Shown: positions 6,509 to 16,209, counted from the first letter of the stretch. The stretch: DNA of 17,559 nt from an uncultured Azospirillum sp. (GCF_946480385.1 NZ_CAMLJP010000122.1:1-17559); one strand, 5' to 3'. Notes: a model not told the origin generated them from the sequence alone. Numbers and translations are program-made.

Positions 6509-8203
6509 ATGAAAATCCTGGAAAATCTGACGATCCGAGCAAAGCTGACCGCCCTGGTCGCTTTGTCCATCCTGGCTCCGGCCGTCGTGATCGCCATCAG
6601 CAGCAGCTTCACCCACCAGCGCATGGTCGATGACCGCATCGACACCATTCGCTCCGCGGTCGAACTGGCGGTCGGCATGGCCAAGGGGCTGAATGCCGAG
6701 GTCGAGGCCGGGACCCTGCCCCGCGAGGAGGCCCTGGCGCGCTTCCGCAACGCGGTGCATGCGATGTCCTACCATGACGGCGCCGACTATCTGTTCGCCT
6801 ACGACCTCAACGGCATCGCCGTCGCCAACCCCTCCAACCACAAGGCGGTCGGCACCGACCGCATCGGGCTTCAGGACAAGGCCGGCAAGTTCTTCGTCCG
6901 CGAGATCGTCGAAACGCTCCGCAAACAGGACAACGCCATCATCCATTATGTCTGGCCGAAGCTGGGGTCGGATGTCCCGCTGCTGAAGACCAACTATGTG
7001 AAGCGTTACCAGCCGCTGGGGCTGATCGTCGGCTCCGGCGTCTATACCGACGACATCGACGCCGCCTATTACGACTTCCTGCGCCGGACGGGCACCGCCA
7101 CCGCCGCACTGATCATCGCGCTGGTGCTGATCGGGTTCCTGGTCAACCGCGACATCGTGGGTTCGCTGCACCGGCTGCGGGACAAGATGACTGCGCTGGC
7201 ATCCGGCGACCTCGCCGTCACCTTCCCGGAAGCCGCCCGCCGCAACGAGATCGGCGGCATGGCGCAGGCGCTTCAGGTGTTCAAGGAGAATGCGCTCGCC
7301 AAGGCCGACCTGGAGGCGAGCCAGGCCGAACAGGTGGAGCGGGCCGCGGCGGAGAAGCGGGAGGCGATGACGGCGCTCGCCAGCCATTTCGAGCAGACCG
7401 TCGGCAACCTGATCCATGACGTGGCCAGCGAGGCGGACGGCATCGAACGGCGCGCCCAGGACATGACGCGCGCCGCCGACGAGACCGGCACGCTGGCCGG
7501 CGCCGTCGCCACGGCGACCGAACAGACCTCGGCCAATGTCCAGACCGTCGCCGCCGCGACGGAGGAACTGACCAGCTCAATCAACGAGATCAGCCGGCAG
7601 GTCGGCGAGTCGGCGGAGATCGCCCGCGAAGCGGTCGAAAGCGCCGAGCGCGCCAATGGCAAGGTCGAGGGGCTGGCCGGCGCGGTGGAGCGGATCGGCG
7701 CGGTGGTGGAACTCATCAACTCCATCGCCAGCCAGACCAACCTGCTGGCGCTCAACGCGACCATCGAGGCCGCCCGCGCCGGGGAGGCCGGCAAGGGCTT
7801 CGCCGTGGTGGCGCAGGAGGTCAAGGCGCTCGCTACCCAGACCGCCAGGGCCACCGAGGAAATCGCCGCCCAGGTCGCCGGCATCCAGACCGAGACCGGC
7901 CGGGCCGTTCAGGAGATCAAGGGCGTGGCGCAGGTCATCGGCCGGGTCAACGACGTCGCCACCTCCATTGCGTCGGCGGTCGAACAGCAGGGGGCGGCGA
8001 CCCGCGAGATCAGCCGCAACATCCAGCAGGCCGCCCAGGGAAGCCACGAGGTTTCCTCCAGCATCGGCGGCGTGAACAGCGCCGCCGGGCGCAGCGGCAA
8101 GGTCGCCTACGAGGTGCTGGAGAATGTCCGGCTGCTGTCCGTGCAGACCGACAGCCTGCGCGACGAGGTCACCCGCTTCCTGACCCAGGTGCGGGCCGGC
8201 TGA
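6509..8203 (+). CDS. Methyl-accepting chemotaxis protein with periplasmic Cache-type sensor
   Basis: 564 aa transmembrane chemoreceptor. TM1 is about residues 12-33; the periplasmic region (about 34-190) looks like a single Cache domain, with [17 protein letters not shown] (94-110), a [16 protein letters not shown] segment (164-179) and [11 protein letters not shown] before the second membrane helix. TM2 is about 195-213, HAMP about 214-266, then a long coiled-coil signalling domain with the hairpin tip [20 protein letters not shown] at about 411-430. The tail ends [10 protein letters not shown], without a CheR/CheB-docking pentapeptide. Domains of this type often sense small carboxylates. 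The ATG at 6509 was preferred over an upstream ATG at 6485 because the membrane helix begins soon after it and GAAGG lies just upstream. It sits between two organic-acid gene sets, so an organic-acid ligand is plausible but unproven. Confidence 0.93.
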   Translation: MKILENLTIRAKLTALVALSILAPAVVIAISSSFTHQRMVDDRIDTIRSAVELAVGMAKGLNAEVEAGTLPREEALARFRNAVHAMSYHDGADYLFAYDLNGIAVANPSNHKAVGTDRIGLQDKAGKFFVREIVETLRKQDNAIIHYVWPKLGSDVPLLKTNYVKRYQPLGLIVGSGVYTDDIDAAYYDFLRRTGTATAALIIALVLIGFLVNRDIVGSLHRLRDKMTALASGDLAVTFPEAARRNEIGGMAQALQVFKENALAKADLEASQAEQVERAAAEKREAMTALASHFEQTVGNLIHDVASEADGIERRAQDMTRAADETGTLAGAVATATEQTSANVQTVAAATEELTSSINEISRQVGESAEIAREAVESAERANGKVEGLAGAVERIGAVVELINSIASQTNLLALNATIEAARAGEAGKGFAVVAQEVKALATQTARATEEIAAQVAGIQTETGRAVQEIKGVAQVIGRVNDVATSIASAVEQQGAATREISRNIQQAAQGSHEVSSSIGGVNSAAGRSGKVAYEVLENVRLLSVQTDSLRDEVTRFLTQVRAG

Positions 8204-8219
8204 CCGGCCCCACACTGAT

Positions 8220-8245
8220 GCGGCGGCGCGGGGCACCGCCGCCGC
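8220..8245. terminator. GC-rich hairpin between convergent genes
   Basis: GCGGCGGCG (8220-8228) and CGCCGCCGC (8237-8245) form a 9-bp stem with an 8-base loop between the chemoreceptor stop and the lactonase stop. There is no T tract on either side, so it is at best a bidirectional transcription or RNA-decay barrier. Confidence 0.4.
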
Positions 8246-8246
8246 C

Positions 8247-9347
8247 TCACTTCACGGTGACGAACTCCACCCAGTTCGGCTGCTTGCCGGTCGGATAGCG
8301 GGCCAGCGTGGTCAGCGCGCCGCTGCCGCCGTCGATGCGGTAGACGGTCATGCCGTCGGACTTCTCGCCCACTGCCGCCAGGAAACGGCCGGTCGGGTCG
8401 ATGGCGAAACCGCGCGGCTGCTCCTCCGTCGCCACGCTGCCGAGCGGCGTCAGCAGGCCGCTCTCCGGGTCGATCCGAAAGGAGCGGATCGTGCTGGTCC
8501 GCCGTTCGGAGATGTAGAGGAAGCGGCCGTCCGGCGTCACATGGATGTCCGCCGCCCAGGGTTCCCCTTTGAAATCGGCCGGCAGCGAGGGCAGGCGTTG
8601 CCTCTCCGTCAGCGTGCCGGTCGCCGGGTCATAGGCGAACACCGCGACGGTGGCGTCCAATTCGTCCACCAGATAGAGATGGCGAGCGTCGGGATGAAAG
8701 ACGATGTGGCGCGGCCCCGATTTCGCCGGCAGCTTCACCGACGGCGGGTCGTTCTCGCTCAACGTTCCGGTGGCCGCGTCGAAGCGGAACTGCACCAGTT
8801 GGTCGGACCCCAGGTTGGTGGCGAAGGCGAAGCGGTTGTCGGGCGACGGCTGGATCGAATGAGCATTCTTGCCGGTGGCAACCACCTGCTGCGGCGCTCC
8901 CACCTTGCCGTCCGGCCCGATCGGGTTCACCGCCACCTTGTCGCCGCCGTAGGACGCGCTCAGCAGATACTTTCCGCTGCGGTCGGTGACGATGTTCGCC
9001 ATGCTGTCGGCCAGCGGACCGCTGCCGAGATGGCTCAGTTTTCCGGTCGCCGCGTCGAGGGCAAAGACCTGCACCTGATAGGGCTGCGAGCGCACGCCGG
9101 CATAAAGGAATCGCCGGTCCGGGCTGACCGCCATGGGGATGGAGGAGCCGGGCTTGTCCACCCCGACGAAGGGTACCGTCCCCATCGGGGTCATGGTCCC
9201 GGTCTCGCCGTTCAGCCGGAAGACGCTGATGTCGTTGCTGGCGGCATTCGACACATAGGCGAAACTGTCGGCTTGCGCCGGCACAGCTGCGATGAAGGCA
9301 GCGGAAGACAGCAGCATCGCCAGCGCGATGCCGTAACGGCGTCCCAT
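8247..9347 (-). CDS. Exported beta-propeller lactonase (6-phosphogluconolactonase / lactonase family)
   Basis: 366 aa. A Sec-type signal peptide is visible: MGRRYGIALA start, a hydrophobic core, then VPAQA before DSFAYVSN, so cleavage after residue 26 is likely. The mature part is made of repeating blades, each with a pattern such as SPDRRFLYAG, DRSGKYLLSASYGG, SPDNRFAFATNLGSDQ, HPDARHLYLVDELD, TPDGRFLYISERRTS and DPTGRFLAAVGEKSDG, which is the seven-bladed lactonase family (COG2706 / PF10282). The family opens cyclic sugar-acid lactones. Because this member is exported and belongs to an aldarate cluster, I infer that it hydrolyses glucaro- or galactarolactones in the periplasm before uptake, rather than 6-phosphogluconolactone. 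The ATG at 9345-9347 has GGAGG six bases upstream. It follows garD by 106 bases and may be cotranscribed. Confidence 0.85.
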   Translation of the reverse strand: MGRRYGIALAMLLSSAAFIAAVPAQADSFAYVSNAASNDISVFRLNGETGTMTPMGTVPFVGVDKPGSSIPMAVSPDRRFLYAGVRSQPYQVQVFALDAATGKLSHLGSGPLADSMANIVTDRSGKYLLSASYGGDKVAVNPIGPDGKVGAPQQVVATGKNAHSIQPSPDNRFAFATNLGSDQLVQFRFDAATGTLSENDPPSVKLPAKSGPRHIVFHPDARHLYLVDELDATVAVFAYDPATGTLTERQRLPSLPADFKGEPWAADIHVTPDGRFLYISERRTSTIRSFRIDPESGLLTPLGSVATEEQPRGFAIDPTGRFLAAVGEKSDGMTVYRIDGGSGALTTLARYPTGKQPNWVEFVTVK

Positions 9348-9417
9348 GATTTCCTCCCTGTGTGTGAATGTCCGCCCGCCGCGGGCGCCGGTTGCTCCGG
9401 TCATCTCCGCGGCAGGG

Positions 9418-9447
9418 GGTCTAGGATTCCGTCGCCAATCAGGTCAA
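9418..9447 (-). promoter_or_regulatory. Possible weak promoter for the lactonase gene
   Basis: On the minus strand TTGACC (9447-9442) is followed after 18 bases by TAGACC (9423-9418), 71 bases before the lactonase start. The first hexamer is good and the second poor, so the gene may depend on read-through from garD instead. Confidence 0.25.
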
Positions 9448-9453
9448 ACCAAA

Positions 9454-10977
9454 TCAAGTCACCGGCGCCGGGTTGAACAGGGTCAGCGCGTTGCGCAGGC
9501 CCCAGTGATCCGCCCAGGTCTGCTTGCTGCCGCTCGCCACCTCCAGGATCAGGCGGAACAGCTCCCAGCCCACATCCTCGATGCTGGCCTCGCCGGTGGC
9601 GATGCGGCCGGCGTCGACGTCGATCAGGTCGTGCCAGCGCGAGGCCAGCTCCGTCCGCGTCGCCACCTTGATGACCGGCGCCATGGCGAGGCCATAGGGC
9701 GTGCCGCGGCCGGTGGTGAACACCTCGATGTTGCAGCCCGACGCCAGTTGCAGCGTGCCGCAGATGAAGTCGCTGGCCGGCGTGGCGGCATAGAGCAGCC
9801 CCTTGCGCGTCGCCCGCTCGCCCGGCGACAGCACGCCGACGATGGGGCTGGTGCCCGACTTGGCGATGGAGCCCAGCGCCTTCTCCACCACGTTGGCGAG
9901 GCCGCCCTTCTTGTTGCCGGGGGTCGGATTGGCGCTGCGGTCGGCCGACCCGACCTGCAGATAGTCGTCGTACCAGCGCATCTCGCGGATCAGCGCGCGA
10001 CCGGTCTCCTCGTCGATGGCGCGCGGGGTCAACAGATGGATGGCGTCGCGCACCTCCGTCACTTCGGAGAACATCACCGTCGCCCCGGCCCGCACCAGCA
10101 GGTCGGCGGCATAGCCCACCGCCGGGTTGGCGGTCACGCCGGAAAAGGCGTCGCTGCCGCCGCATTGCAGCCCGACGACGAGGTCCGACGCCGGGCAGGT
10201 CTCGCGCCGCCGCTCGTTCAGCTGGGCCAGCCGGCGGTCGGCCATCTCCAGGATGGAGGCGACCATGTCGCCGAAACCCTGGTGGCGCTCGTCCTGCAAG
10301 GTGACGATGCTCGGCTCCACCCCGGCCGGCAGCAGCCGTTCCGGCTGGAGCTTCTCGCAGCCCAGCCCGACCACCATCACCGCCCCGCCCAGGTTCGGGT
10401 TGCGGGCAAGGTTCTGCAGCGTGCGGATCGGCACCACCGCTCCCGGCGCGTTGATCGCCACGCCGCAGCCATAGGTGTGGTTCAGCGCCACCACGTCATC
10501 GACGTTGGGGTATTTGGGCAGCAGTTCCTTCTTGATGCGGTCGATGGCGAAATCCATCACCCCGGCCACGCACTGCACGCTGATGCTGATGCCCAGCACA
10601 TTCTTGGTGCCAACCGTCCCGTCCGGATTGCGGTAGCCTTCGAAGGTAAATCCCTCCAGCGTCGGCGCGTCGGGTGGCACGGCGGTCGCCAGCGGCAGCG
10701 TGTCCAGCTCCGGCGCGTCGGGCAGGCGGACCAGCGATTCCTCGATCCAGGCGCCGCGGCGGATCGGCCGGGCGGCGGTGCCGATCACCTGCCCATAGCG
10801 GACGATCGACGCCCCCTCAATCAGATCGGCCAGCGCCACCTTGTGGCCCTGCGGCACGAAGTCGGTCAGGACCAGCCCGCACTCGAACTCCGTCCCCGGC
10901 GGCAGCCCGCCGGAATTCACCACGATGGCGACGTTGTCCTCGGGATGGACCAGGATGTAGAGAGGCTTCTGTGTCAT
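9454..10977 (-). CDS. garD: Galactarate dehydratase (UxaA/GarD family)
   Basis: 507 aa (E. coli GarD is 523, altronate dehydratase UxaA about 495). The N-terminal SAF-type domain begins [15 protein letters not shown] (6-20); a linker follows, then the large C-terminal domain with [54 protein letters not shown], and [19 protein letters not shown], which is closer to GarD than to UxaA as I recall these families. It removes water from meso-galactarate to give 5-keto-4-deoxyglucarate, the same product as GudD makes, using a metal ion. It is in the aldarate cluster, separated from gudD by a palindromic repeat element. The ATG at 10975-10977 has only a modest AGGG upstream; a longer frame is disfavoured because it would extend into that repeat region. 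UxaA activity cannot be fully excluded. Confidence 0.88.
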   Translation of the reverse strand: MTQKPLYILVHPEDNVAIVVNSGGLPPGTEFECGLVLTDFVPQGHKVALADLIEGASIVRYGQVIGTAARPIRRGAWIEESLVRLPDAPELDTLPLATAVPPDAPTLEGFTFEGYRNPDGTVGTKNVLGISISVQCVAGVMDFAIDRIKKELLPKYPNVDDVVALNHTYGCGVAINAPGAVVPIRTLQNLARNPNLGGAVMVVGLGCEKLQPERLLPAGVEPSIVTLQDERHQGFGDMVASILEMADRRLAQLNERRRETCPASDLVVGLQCGGSDAFSGVTANPAVGYAADLLVRAGATVMFSEVTEVRDAIHLLTPRAIDEETGRALIREMRWYDDYLQVGSADRSANPTPGNKKGGLANVVEKALGSIAKSGTSPIVGVLSPGERATRKGLLYAATPASDFICGTLQLASGCNIEVFTTGRGTPYGLAMAPVIKVATRTELASRWHDLIDVDAGRIATGEASIEDVGWELFRLILEVASGSKQTWADHWGLRNALTLFNPAPVT

Positions 10978-11025
10978 GGCTTGCCCTGACTGTGTCGGGA
11001 TATGTCGGAGTTCGCAATTCAATCA

Positions 11026-11183
11026 CCCTCTCCCGTCCCGGGAGAGGGAGGGGACCCGCGCCGCAGGCGTGGGGAGGGTGAGGGGGGATCCAAGGATCCC
11101 GAACCGCATGGTTCCTTGCACTACCCCTCACCCTTCCCATGGCAATGCCATGGGCCCCTTCCCTCTCCCGGGGCGGGAGAGGG
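11026..11183. repeat. Inverted pair of palindromic REP units (BIME-like) between gudD and garD
   Basis: Two units of about 60 bases lie in inverted orientation, 11026-11086 and 11124-11183. Each has an outer hairpin of 10-bp perfect arms with a 3-base loop, CCCTCTCCCG...CGGGAGAGGG (11026-11048 and 11161-11183). Each also has an inner AGGGTGAGGGG block (or its complement). The second unit has an extra palindrome CCCATGGC-AAT-GCCATGGG at 11136-11154. The middle (11087-11123) holds GGATCC copies and a GAACC-GCAT-GGTTC hairpin. The structure would fold strongly as RNA or in supercoiled DNA. Such elements are usually dispersed in many copies; that cannot be tested here. It could modulate the relative expression of gudD and garD. 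Confidence 0.88.
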
Positions 11184-11213
11184 AGTGTCAGCCGGCGCCG
11201 CGCCGTTCTGCCC

Positions 11214-12551
11214 TCACCGCACCAGACACGGCCGCTTGTTGTCGAACGTCCAGCCGGCGATCAGGTACTGCATCGCCGTGGCGTCGTCCCGCGCCCCCAG
11301 CCCGTACCGCCTATAAAGGTCATGCGCCTTCGCCAGCTCGTCCATGTCGATCTCGACGCCCAGGCCCGGCTTCTGCGGCACGGCGACCAGACCGCCCTCG
11401 ATCCGGAACGGCTCCCTGGTCAGGCGCTGGCCGTCCTGCCAGATCCAGTGGGTGTCGATGGCGGTGATCCTGCCCGGCGCCGCGGCGGCGACATGGGTGA
11501 ACATCGCCAGCGAAATGTCGAAATGGTTGTTGGAGTGCGATCCCCAGGTTAGCCCCCACTCGTGGCACATCTGGGCGACGCGGACGGACCCTTGCATGGT
11601 CCAGAAATGCGGGTCGGCCAGCGGGATGTCGACCGATTGCAGCTGGATCGCATGCCCCATCTGGCGCCAGTCGGTGGCGATCATGTTGGTGGCGGTCGGC
11701 AGGCCGGTGGCGCGGCGGAACTCCGCCATCACCTCGCGGCCGGAATAGCCCTGCTCGGCGCCGCAGGGATCCTCGGCATAGGCCAGCACGTCGCCCTTCC
11801 CCTTGCACAGGCGGATCGCCTCCTCCAGCGACCACGCGCCGTTGGGGTCCAGCGTGACGCGCGCCTGCGGGAAGCGCCTGGCCAGCGCCGTCACCGCCTC
11901 GATCTCCTCCTCGCCGCGCAGCACGCCGCCCTTCAGCTTGAAGTCGTTAAAGCCGTAGCGGTCATGGGCGGCCTCGGCCAGCCGGACCACCGCGTCGGGG
12001 GTCAGCGCCACCTCGTTGCGCAGGCGGAACCAGTCGTCCTTGGCGTCCAATTCACTGCGATACGGCAGGTCCGTCTTGCCGCGGTCGCCGACATAGAACA
12101 GGTAGCCCAGCATCTCCACCGCGTCGCGCTGCTGCCCCTCGCCCAGCAATGCGGCGACCGGCACCTCCAGGAACTGGCCCAGCAAGTCGAGCAGCGCCGC
12201 CTCCAGCGCGGTCACCGCATGGATGGTGATGCGCAGGTCGAAGGTCTGCAGCCCGCGCCCGCCGGAATCGCGGTCGGCGAAGCCGCGGCGTACGCTGTTC
12301 AGGATGTTGTTCCACGCGCCGATCGGCTGGCCGACCACCAGGGCGCGGGCATCCTCCAGCGTCTGGCGGATCTTCTCGCCGCCCGGCACCTCGCCGACTC
12401 CGGTGTGGCCGGCGCTGTCCTTCAGGATCACCACGTTGCGGGTGAAGTAGGGCGCATGGGCGCCCGACAGGTTCAGCAGCATGCTGTCCTGGCCGGCGAC
12501 CGGCACGACCAGCATTTCGGTGACTTTGGGCGAGGACATGTGAGTGGCCAT
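11214..12551 (-). CDS. gudD: D-glucarate dehydratase
   Basis: 445 aa, enolase superfamily; from memory it is nearly collinear with E. coli GudD (446 aa). It converts D-glucarate (and often L-idarate) to 5-keto-4-deoxyglucarate. The expected active-site residues all appear: K205-x-K207 in FKLKGG, D235 and N237 in DPNGAWS, E260 in AEDP, E266, N289 in ATNM, D313, H339 and N341 in SHSNNH. The N-terminal capping region has [14 protein letters not shown] and [10 protein letters not shown]. It follows the UxuA-like gene by 41 bases and so is probably in the same transcript as the transporter and KDG dehydratase genes. The start at 12549-12551 gives the family length; the ATG four codons later is possible, and neither has a clear Shine-Dalgarno. 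Confidence 0.97.
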   Translation of the reverse strand: MATHMSSPKVTEMLVVPVAGQDSMLLNLSGAHAPYFTRNVVILKDSAGHTGVGEVPGGEKIRQTLEDARALVVGQPIGAWNNILNSVRRGFADRDSGGRGLQTFDLRITIHAVTALEAALLDLLGQFLEVPVAALLGEGQQRDAVEMLGYLFYVGDRGKTDLPYRSELDAKDDWFRLRNEVALTPDAVVRLAEAAHDRYGFNDFKLKGGVLRGEEEIEAVTALARRFPQARVTLDPNGAWSLEEAIRLCKGKGDVLAYAEDPCGAEQGYSGREVMAEFRRATGLPTATNMIATDWRQMGHAIQLQSVDIPLADPHFWTMQGSVRVAQMCHEWGLTWGSHSNNHFDISLAMFTHVAAAAPGRITAIDTHWIWQDGQRLTREPFRIEGGLVAVPQKPGLGVEIDMDELAKAHDLYRRYGLGARDDATAMQYLIAGWTFDNKRPCLVR

Positions 12552-12592
12552 GGTGCGGGGTCTCGAAAGCGGGAAATGCGGGGAAAGGCAGA

Positions 12593-13663
12593 TCAGGCGG
12601 CTTGCAACAGCGCCTGGGTATAGCCGAGCGCGAAGGCGAAGAACCGCTCGCGGTCCGGATCGACCTCGGAGAAGGGAACATGGTCGGGGCAGAGGATGCC
12701 CTGGTATCCGACCTCGCGATAGGCGCGGATGCAGGCCGCCATGTCGACCGACCCCTCGTCCGGCATCGCCTCGCGGAAGTCGAGATAGCCGCCCTTGATG
12801 TTGCGGAAATGGACCATGAAGATGCGGTTCTGCGGGCCGAACTCGCGGATCGCCTCCAGCACCGTCTCGGTGGGCTCGCGCGACATCTCGGCGATGGTGC
12901 CCTGGCAGAAATTGAAGCCGAGCGACTTGCTCTCCGGCGCCAGATTGACGAAGCGGCGCAGACCGTCCAGCGACCCCAGCACATGGTGCACGCCGTTCAG
13001 CCCGCCCGGTGGATAGGCCGGGTCGTGCGGGTGGCAGGCCAACTTCACGCCGGCCTTCTCGGCGGTCGGCAGGATCGCCTCCACCAGATATTCGATGGCG
13101 CGCCAGCCGTCGGCCTCGCTGACGCCGCCGGCCTCGCTCGCCATCACCTGCCCGCAGGTTTCGGCAGCGCCGCCGGCACGCGCATCCTCGTCGTCCGGCA
13201 GCACGGTACCCCAGTAGGAGAAGCGGGCGTCGTTCTCCGCCCGGTACTCGTCGGCCTTGAAGGTCGAGCAGCGCATGCCGCCGCGCCCCTCCACCTCGCC
13301 GGTGCGGGTGATGCCGACCATGGCGACCGTGTATTTCACCGTATCGACACCGCCGTCCGCCGCGGCGCAGATGTTATGGCGCAGCCGCTCCGCCGTCGCC
13401 GCCGCCTTCTCCGGCACCCGCAGGCTGTCAAGCAGGATGGAGCCGACGTCCAGCGCCAGACAGTCCAGCGTCAGGCCATGGCCCTCCACCCACTTGCGCT
13501 GGGCGGCGACCTTGCGGCCGTCCCACAGGCCCGCCGCAACATCGTCGTCGGCCATTACCGGCGCGTTCGGCCGGCTGTCGATGACGATGCCCCTGGCGCC
13601 GAGCTGGGCGGACAGGCGCAGGCGCTTGTCGGTGGGGTTGATGAGCTGTTCGCCGATATACAT
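12593..13663 (-). CDS. UxuA-like (mannonate dehydratase family) TIM-barrel protein
   Basis: 356 aa. It has the metal-site pattern of mannonate dehydratases and related xylose-isomerase-like barrels: HPHDP (211-215), NFCQGT (251-256, Cys253), HFRNI (285-289), PDEGSVDM (301-308) and PDHVP (326-330). E. coli UxuA is 394 aa and has HPDDP, CTGS and RPDHG at the corresponding points, so this is a shorter and clearly diverged relative. The ATG at 13661-13663 begins MYIGEQL; the nearest Shine-Dalgarno-like AGAGG is rather far (about 11 bases). It sits between the transporter and gudD in the aldarate operon. Mannonate dehydratase yields 2-keto-3-deoxygluconate, for which no kinase or aldolase is seen here. 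It may therefore act on another sugar acid, or as an isomerase or epimerase; function is uncertain. Confidence 0.75.
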   Translation of the reverse strand: MYIGEQLINPTDKRLRLSAQLGARGIVIDSRPNAPVMADDDVAAGLWDGRKVAAQRKWVEGHGLTLDCLALDVGSILLDSLRVPEKAAATAERLRHNICAAADGGVDTVKYTVAMVGITRTGEVEGRGGMRCSTFKADEYRAENDARFSYWGTVLPDDEDARAGGAAETCGQVMASEAGGVSEADGWRAIEYLVEAILPTAEKAGVKLACHPHDPAYPPGGLNGVHHVLGSLDGLRRFVNLAPESKSLGFNFCQGTIAEMSREPTETVLEAIREFGPQNRIFMVHFRNIKGGYLDFREAMPDEGSVDMAACIRAYREVGYQGILCPDHVPFSEVDPDRERFFAFALGYTQALLQAA

Positions 13664-13706
13664 GGGAAAGGACCCTCTGCCAAACCGTTCGACCCGCACC
13701 GGACCG

Positions 13707-13734
13707 GGGGCGGCAAGCCTTCGGCCGCCGCCCC
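13707..13734. repeat. GC-rich hairpin between gudP and the UxuA-like gene
   Basis: GGGGCGGC (13707-13714) and GCCGCCCC (13727-13734), 12-base spacer. It sits just after the transporter stop on the minus strand. No T tract follows, so it is more likely an RNA-processing or attenuation hairpin than a full terminator. Confidence 0.4.
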
Positions 13735-13742
13735 GCCAGCCG

Positions 13743-15134
13743 TTACGTCCTCAGTTCCATCCGCTTGATCTCGCCGACGATGACGAGATAGCTGACCGCA
13801 GCGATCAGGGCGTTGGCGCCGACGAAGACCAGCGCGCCGTTGAAGGAGCCGGTGGTCTGGATGATGTAGCCGATGATGATCGGCGTGGTGATCGACGAGA
13901 TGTTGCCGCACATGTTGAACACGCCGCCGCTGAGACCCGTGATCTCCTTCGGCGCGCAGTCCGACATGACCGCCCAGCCCAGCGCCCCGATGCCCTTGCC
14001 GAAGAAGGCCAGCGCCATCAGCGACACGATGACCCACTGCAGATCGGTGTAGTTGCAGGCGATCATCGCCATCGACATCAGCATGCCCAGCACGATCGGC
14101 GTCTTGCGGGCCGCGGTCAGCGAGAAGCCCCGGCGCAGCATGGCATCGGACAGCACGCCGCCCAGGATGCCGCCGGCGAAGCCGCAGATCGCCGGGATCG
14201 AGGCGATGAAGCCGGCGTTCAGGATCGACATGCCGCGGGCCTGGACCAGATAGACCGGGAACCAGGTGATGAAGAAATAGGTGATCGCGTTGATGCAGAA
14301 CTGGCCGAGGAAGATGCCGACCATCATGCGGCTGGCGAAGAGCTGGCGGATGTAATCCCATTTCGCGCCGCTCTGCGCAGCCGACGCCTGCTTCTTGCCG
14401 TCGTCCATGTTGACCAGACCGCCGCCGGCGGCGATGTAGTCCAGCTCGGCCTGATTGATGCGGGGATGGTCCTTGGGGGCGTAGACGGTCTTCATCCACA
14501 CGGCGGCCATGATGATGCCCAGCCCGCCCATGACGCCGAACACCCAGTGCCAGCCGAAGGAATGAGTCAGCCAGCCCATCAGCGGCGCGAAGATCACCGT
14601 CGCGAAATACTGGGCGGAGTTGAAGACGGCCGACGCGGTGGCGCGCTCGTTGCCGGGGAACCATGCTGCCACCACGCGGCTGTTGCCGGGGAAGGACGGC
14701 GCCTCGGCGAAGCCGACGGCGAAGCGCAGGGCGAACAGCATCATCACCGCGGCCCCGCCGGCGACGAAGCCGATGGTGCCCTGCATCAGGGTGAAGACCG
14801 ACCAGGTGAAGATGCTCAGCCCATAGACGAGCTTCGACCCGAAGCGGTCGAGCAGCCAGCCGCCCGGCAGCTGGCCCAGCACATAGGCCCAGCCGAAGGC
14901 GGAGAAGATGAAGCCCATCTCCGCCGCGCTGATTCCCAGCTCCTTGGAGATCACCGGGCCGGTGATCGACAGGGTGGCGCGGTCGGCGTAATTGATGACC
15001 GTGACCAGGAACAGCATCGCAAGGATGAGATAGCGGACGTTGGTCCGCTTCGCTGTTGCCGCCGCCGCGGAAAAGGCGGTCTTGCCGGACGCGGCATTGG
15101 CGCCGGTGTTCTCGGCGGTGCTCTCGATTGTCAT
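13743..15134 (-). CDS. gudP: MFS aldarate:proton symporter, GudP/GarP type
   Basis: 463 aa with twelve hydrophobic segments, anion:cation symporter branch of the major facilitator superfamily. An N-terminal Ala/Thr-rich cytosolic tail of about 30 residues precedes KRTNVRYLILAMLF. Diagnostic stretches are YADRATLSITGP (49-60), GGWLLDRFGSK (91-101), FAEAPSFPGNSRVVAAWFPGNERATA, YLVQARGMSILNAGF, and GKGIGALGWAVMSDCAPKEITG, which I recognise as those of E. coli GudP (450 aa). It imports D-glucarate, galactarate or glycerate-type acids with protons. The ATG at 15132-15134 has GGGAGGAAATTCC directly upstream. It follows the dehydratase gene by 163 bases and precedes the UxuA-like gene by 79. Confidence 0.95.
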   Translation of the reverse strand: MTIESTAENTGANAASGKTAFSAAAATAKRTNVRYLILAMLFLVTVINYADRATLSITGPVISKELGISAAEMGFIFSAFGWAYVLGQLPGGWLLDRFGSKLVYGLSIFTWSVFTLMQGTIGFVAGGAAVMMLFALRFAVGFAEAPSFPGNSRVVAAWFPGNERATASAVFNSAQYFATVIFAPLMGWLTHSFGWHWVFGVMGGLGIIMAAVWMKTVYAPKDHPRINQAELDYIAAGGGLVNMDDGKKQASAAQSGAKWDYIRQLFASRMMVGIFLGQFCINAITYFFITWFPVYLVQARGMSILNAGFIASIPAICGFAGGILGGVLSDAMLRRGFSLTAARKTPIVLGMLMSMAMIACNYTDLQWVIVSLMALAFFGKGIGALGWAVMSDCAPKEITGLSGGVFNMCGNISSITTPIIIGYIIQTTGSFNGALVFVGANALIAAVSYLVIVGEIKRMELRT

Positions 15135-15297
15135 GGAATTTCCTCCCTCAAGGCATGAGGGCGGGCAGGCGCGGCAGTCCGTTCCCGGACCCGTTCGACG
15201 GGGCCGGCGTCATTGGCTGCACCTTGTGTCCGGCGTCGGGGACTGTGGCCCGGCGCCTGCCCGACCGGCGATGGCGTGTTGCCGTGGCTTGTTGGCG

Positions 15298-16209
15298 TTA
15301 CTGGGGACCCAGCGCCTCGATCAGGGCGCGCAGCTCCTCGACCTCCGCCGGCGTGCAGTCAGTCAGCGGCGCGCGCACCGGGCCGGCGGGACGGCCGACG
15401 ATGGCGGCGCCCGCCTTGACGATGCTGACGGCATAGCCGGCCTTGCGGTTGCGGATCGCCAGATAGGGCAGGAAGAACTGGTCGAGCAGCCGGTCGGTGG
15501 TCGCCGTGTCGCCATCGCAGACCGCCCGGTAGAACTCCATCGCCGTGCGCGGGATGAAGTTGAAGACGGCCGACGAATAGACCGGCACGCCGATGGCGCG
15601 GTAGGCGGCGGCATAGACCTCGGCGGTCGGCAGGCCGCCCAGATAGCTGAAGCGGTCGCCCATCTTGCGGCGGATGGTCGTCATCATCTCGATGTCGCCC
15701 AGCCCGTCCTTGAAGCCGATCAGGTTGGGGCAGCGCTCCGCCAGCCGGGCCAGCCGGTCGGCGCCCAGCTTGCAGGTGGCGCGGTTGTAGATGATGACGC
15801 CGATGCCGACCGACCTGCAGATCGCCTCGACATGGGCGGCGACGCCCTCCTGGTCGGCTTCGGTCAGATAATGCGGCAGCACCAGGATGCCGGCGGCGCC
15901 GGACTTCTCGGCGGCCTGCGCCATCTCGATCGCGATGCGGGTGGAATAGCCGACGCCGGCGATGATCGGCACCTCCTTGCCGCAGACCTCGACGGCCAGC
16001 GCAACGATGCTCTTGTGCTCGTCCGGGGTCAGGGAGAACAGCTCCCCGGTGCCGCCGGCGGCGAACAGGGCGGATGCGCCATAGGGCTTCAGCCATTCCA
16101 GGCGGCGGGCATAGCCGCCCGGCTCGAAGGTGCCGTCGGCGGTGAAATCGGTCAGCGGGAACGACAGAAGACCTTCGCTGACGACGGCCTTCAGGGCTTG
16201 CGGTTCCAT
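15298..16209 (-). CDS. 5-dehydro-4-deoxyglucarate dehydratase (decarboxylating)
   Basis: 303 aa, DapA/NAL superfamily. It converts 5-keto-4-deoxyglucarate to 2-oxoglutarate semialdehyde, releasing water and CO2. Supporting residues are GGTGE (52-56), Tyr141 in IIYNRATC, and the Schiff-base Lys167 in IGFKDGLGD; the stretches [39 protein letters not shown] and [10 protein letters not shown] match the Pseudomonas/Acinetobacter enzymes. The second ATG (16207-16209) was chosen because it gives the family N-terminus (MEPQAL) and because AAGG lies about 10 bases upstream of it but only one base from the first ATG at 16218. It is the first gene of the aldarate operon on the minus strand, with a long leader containing a candidate GntR operator. 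Confidence 0.95.
   Translation of the reverse strand: MEPQALKAVVSEGLLSFPLTDFTADGTFEPGGYARRLEWLKPYGASALFAAGGTGELFSLTPDEHKSIVALAVEVCGKEVPIIAGVGYSTRIAIEMAQAAEKSGAAGILVLPHYLTEADQEGVAAHVEAICRSVGIGVIIYNRATCKLGADRLARLAERCPNLIGFKDGLGDIEMMTTIRRKMGDRFSYLGGLPTAEVYAAAYRAIGVPVYSSAVFNFIPRTAMEFYRAVCDGDTATTDRLLDQFFLPYLAIRNRKAGYAVSIVKAGAAIVGRPAGPVRAPLTDCTPAEVEELRALIEALGPQ

Noticed and set aside
9346..10989. Plus-strand open frame opposite garD
   Set aside because: Same shadow pattern; garD is unambiguous on the minus strand.
11026..11183. CRISPR array or insertion-sequence ends
   Set aside because: Only two units, inverted and internally palindromic, with no regular spacers, no transposase and no target-site duplication seen.
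13257..15158. Long open frame (over 600 codons) on the plus strand opposite gudP and the UxuA-like gene
   Set aside because: Composition is His/Asp/Arg/Gln-rich with no recognisable domain, as expected for the complement of GC-rich codons; the minus-strand genes have clear family motifs.
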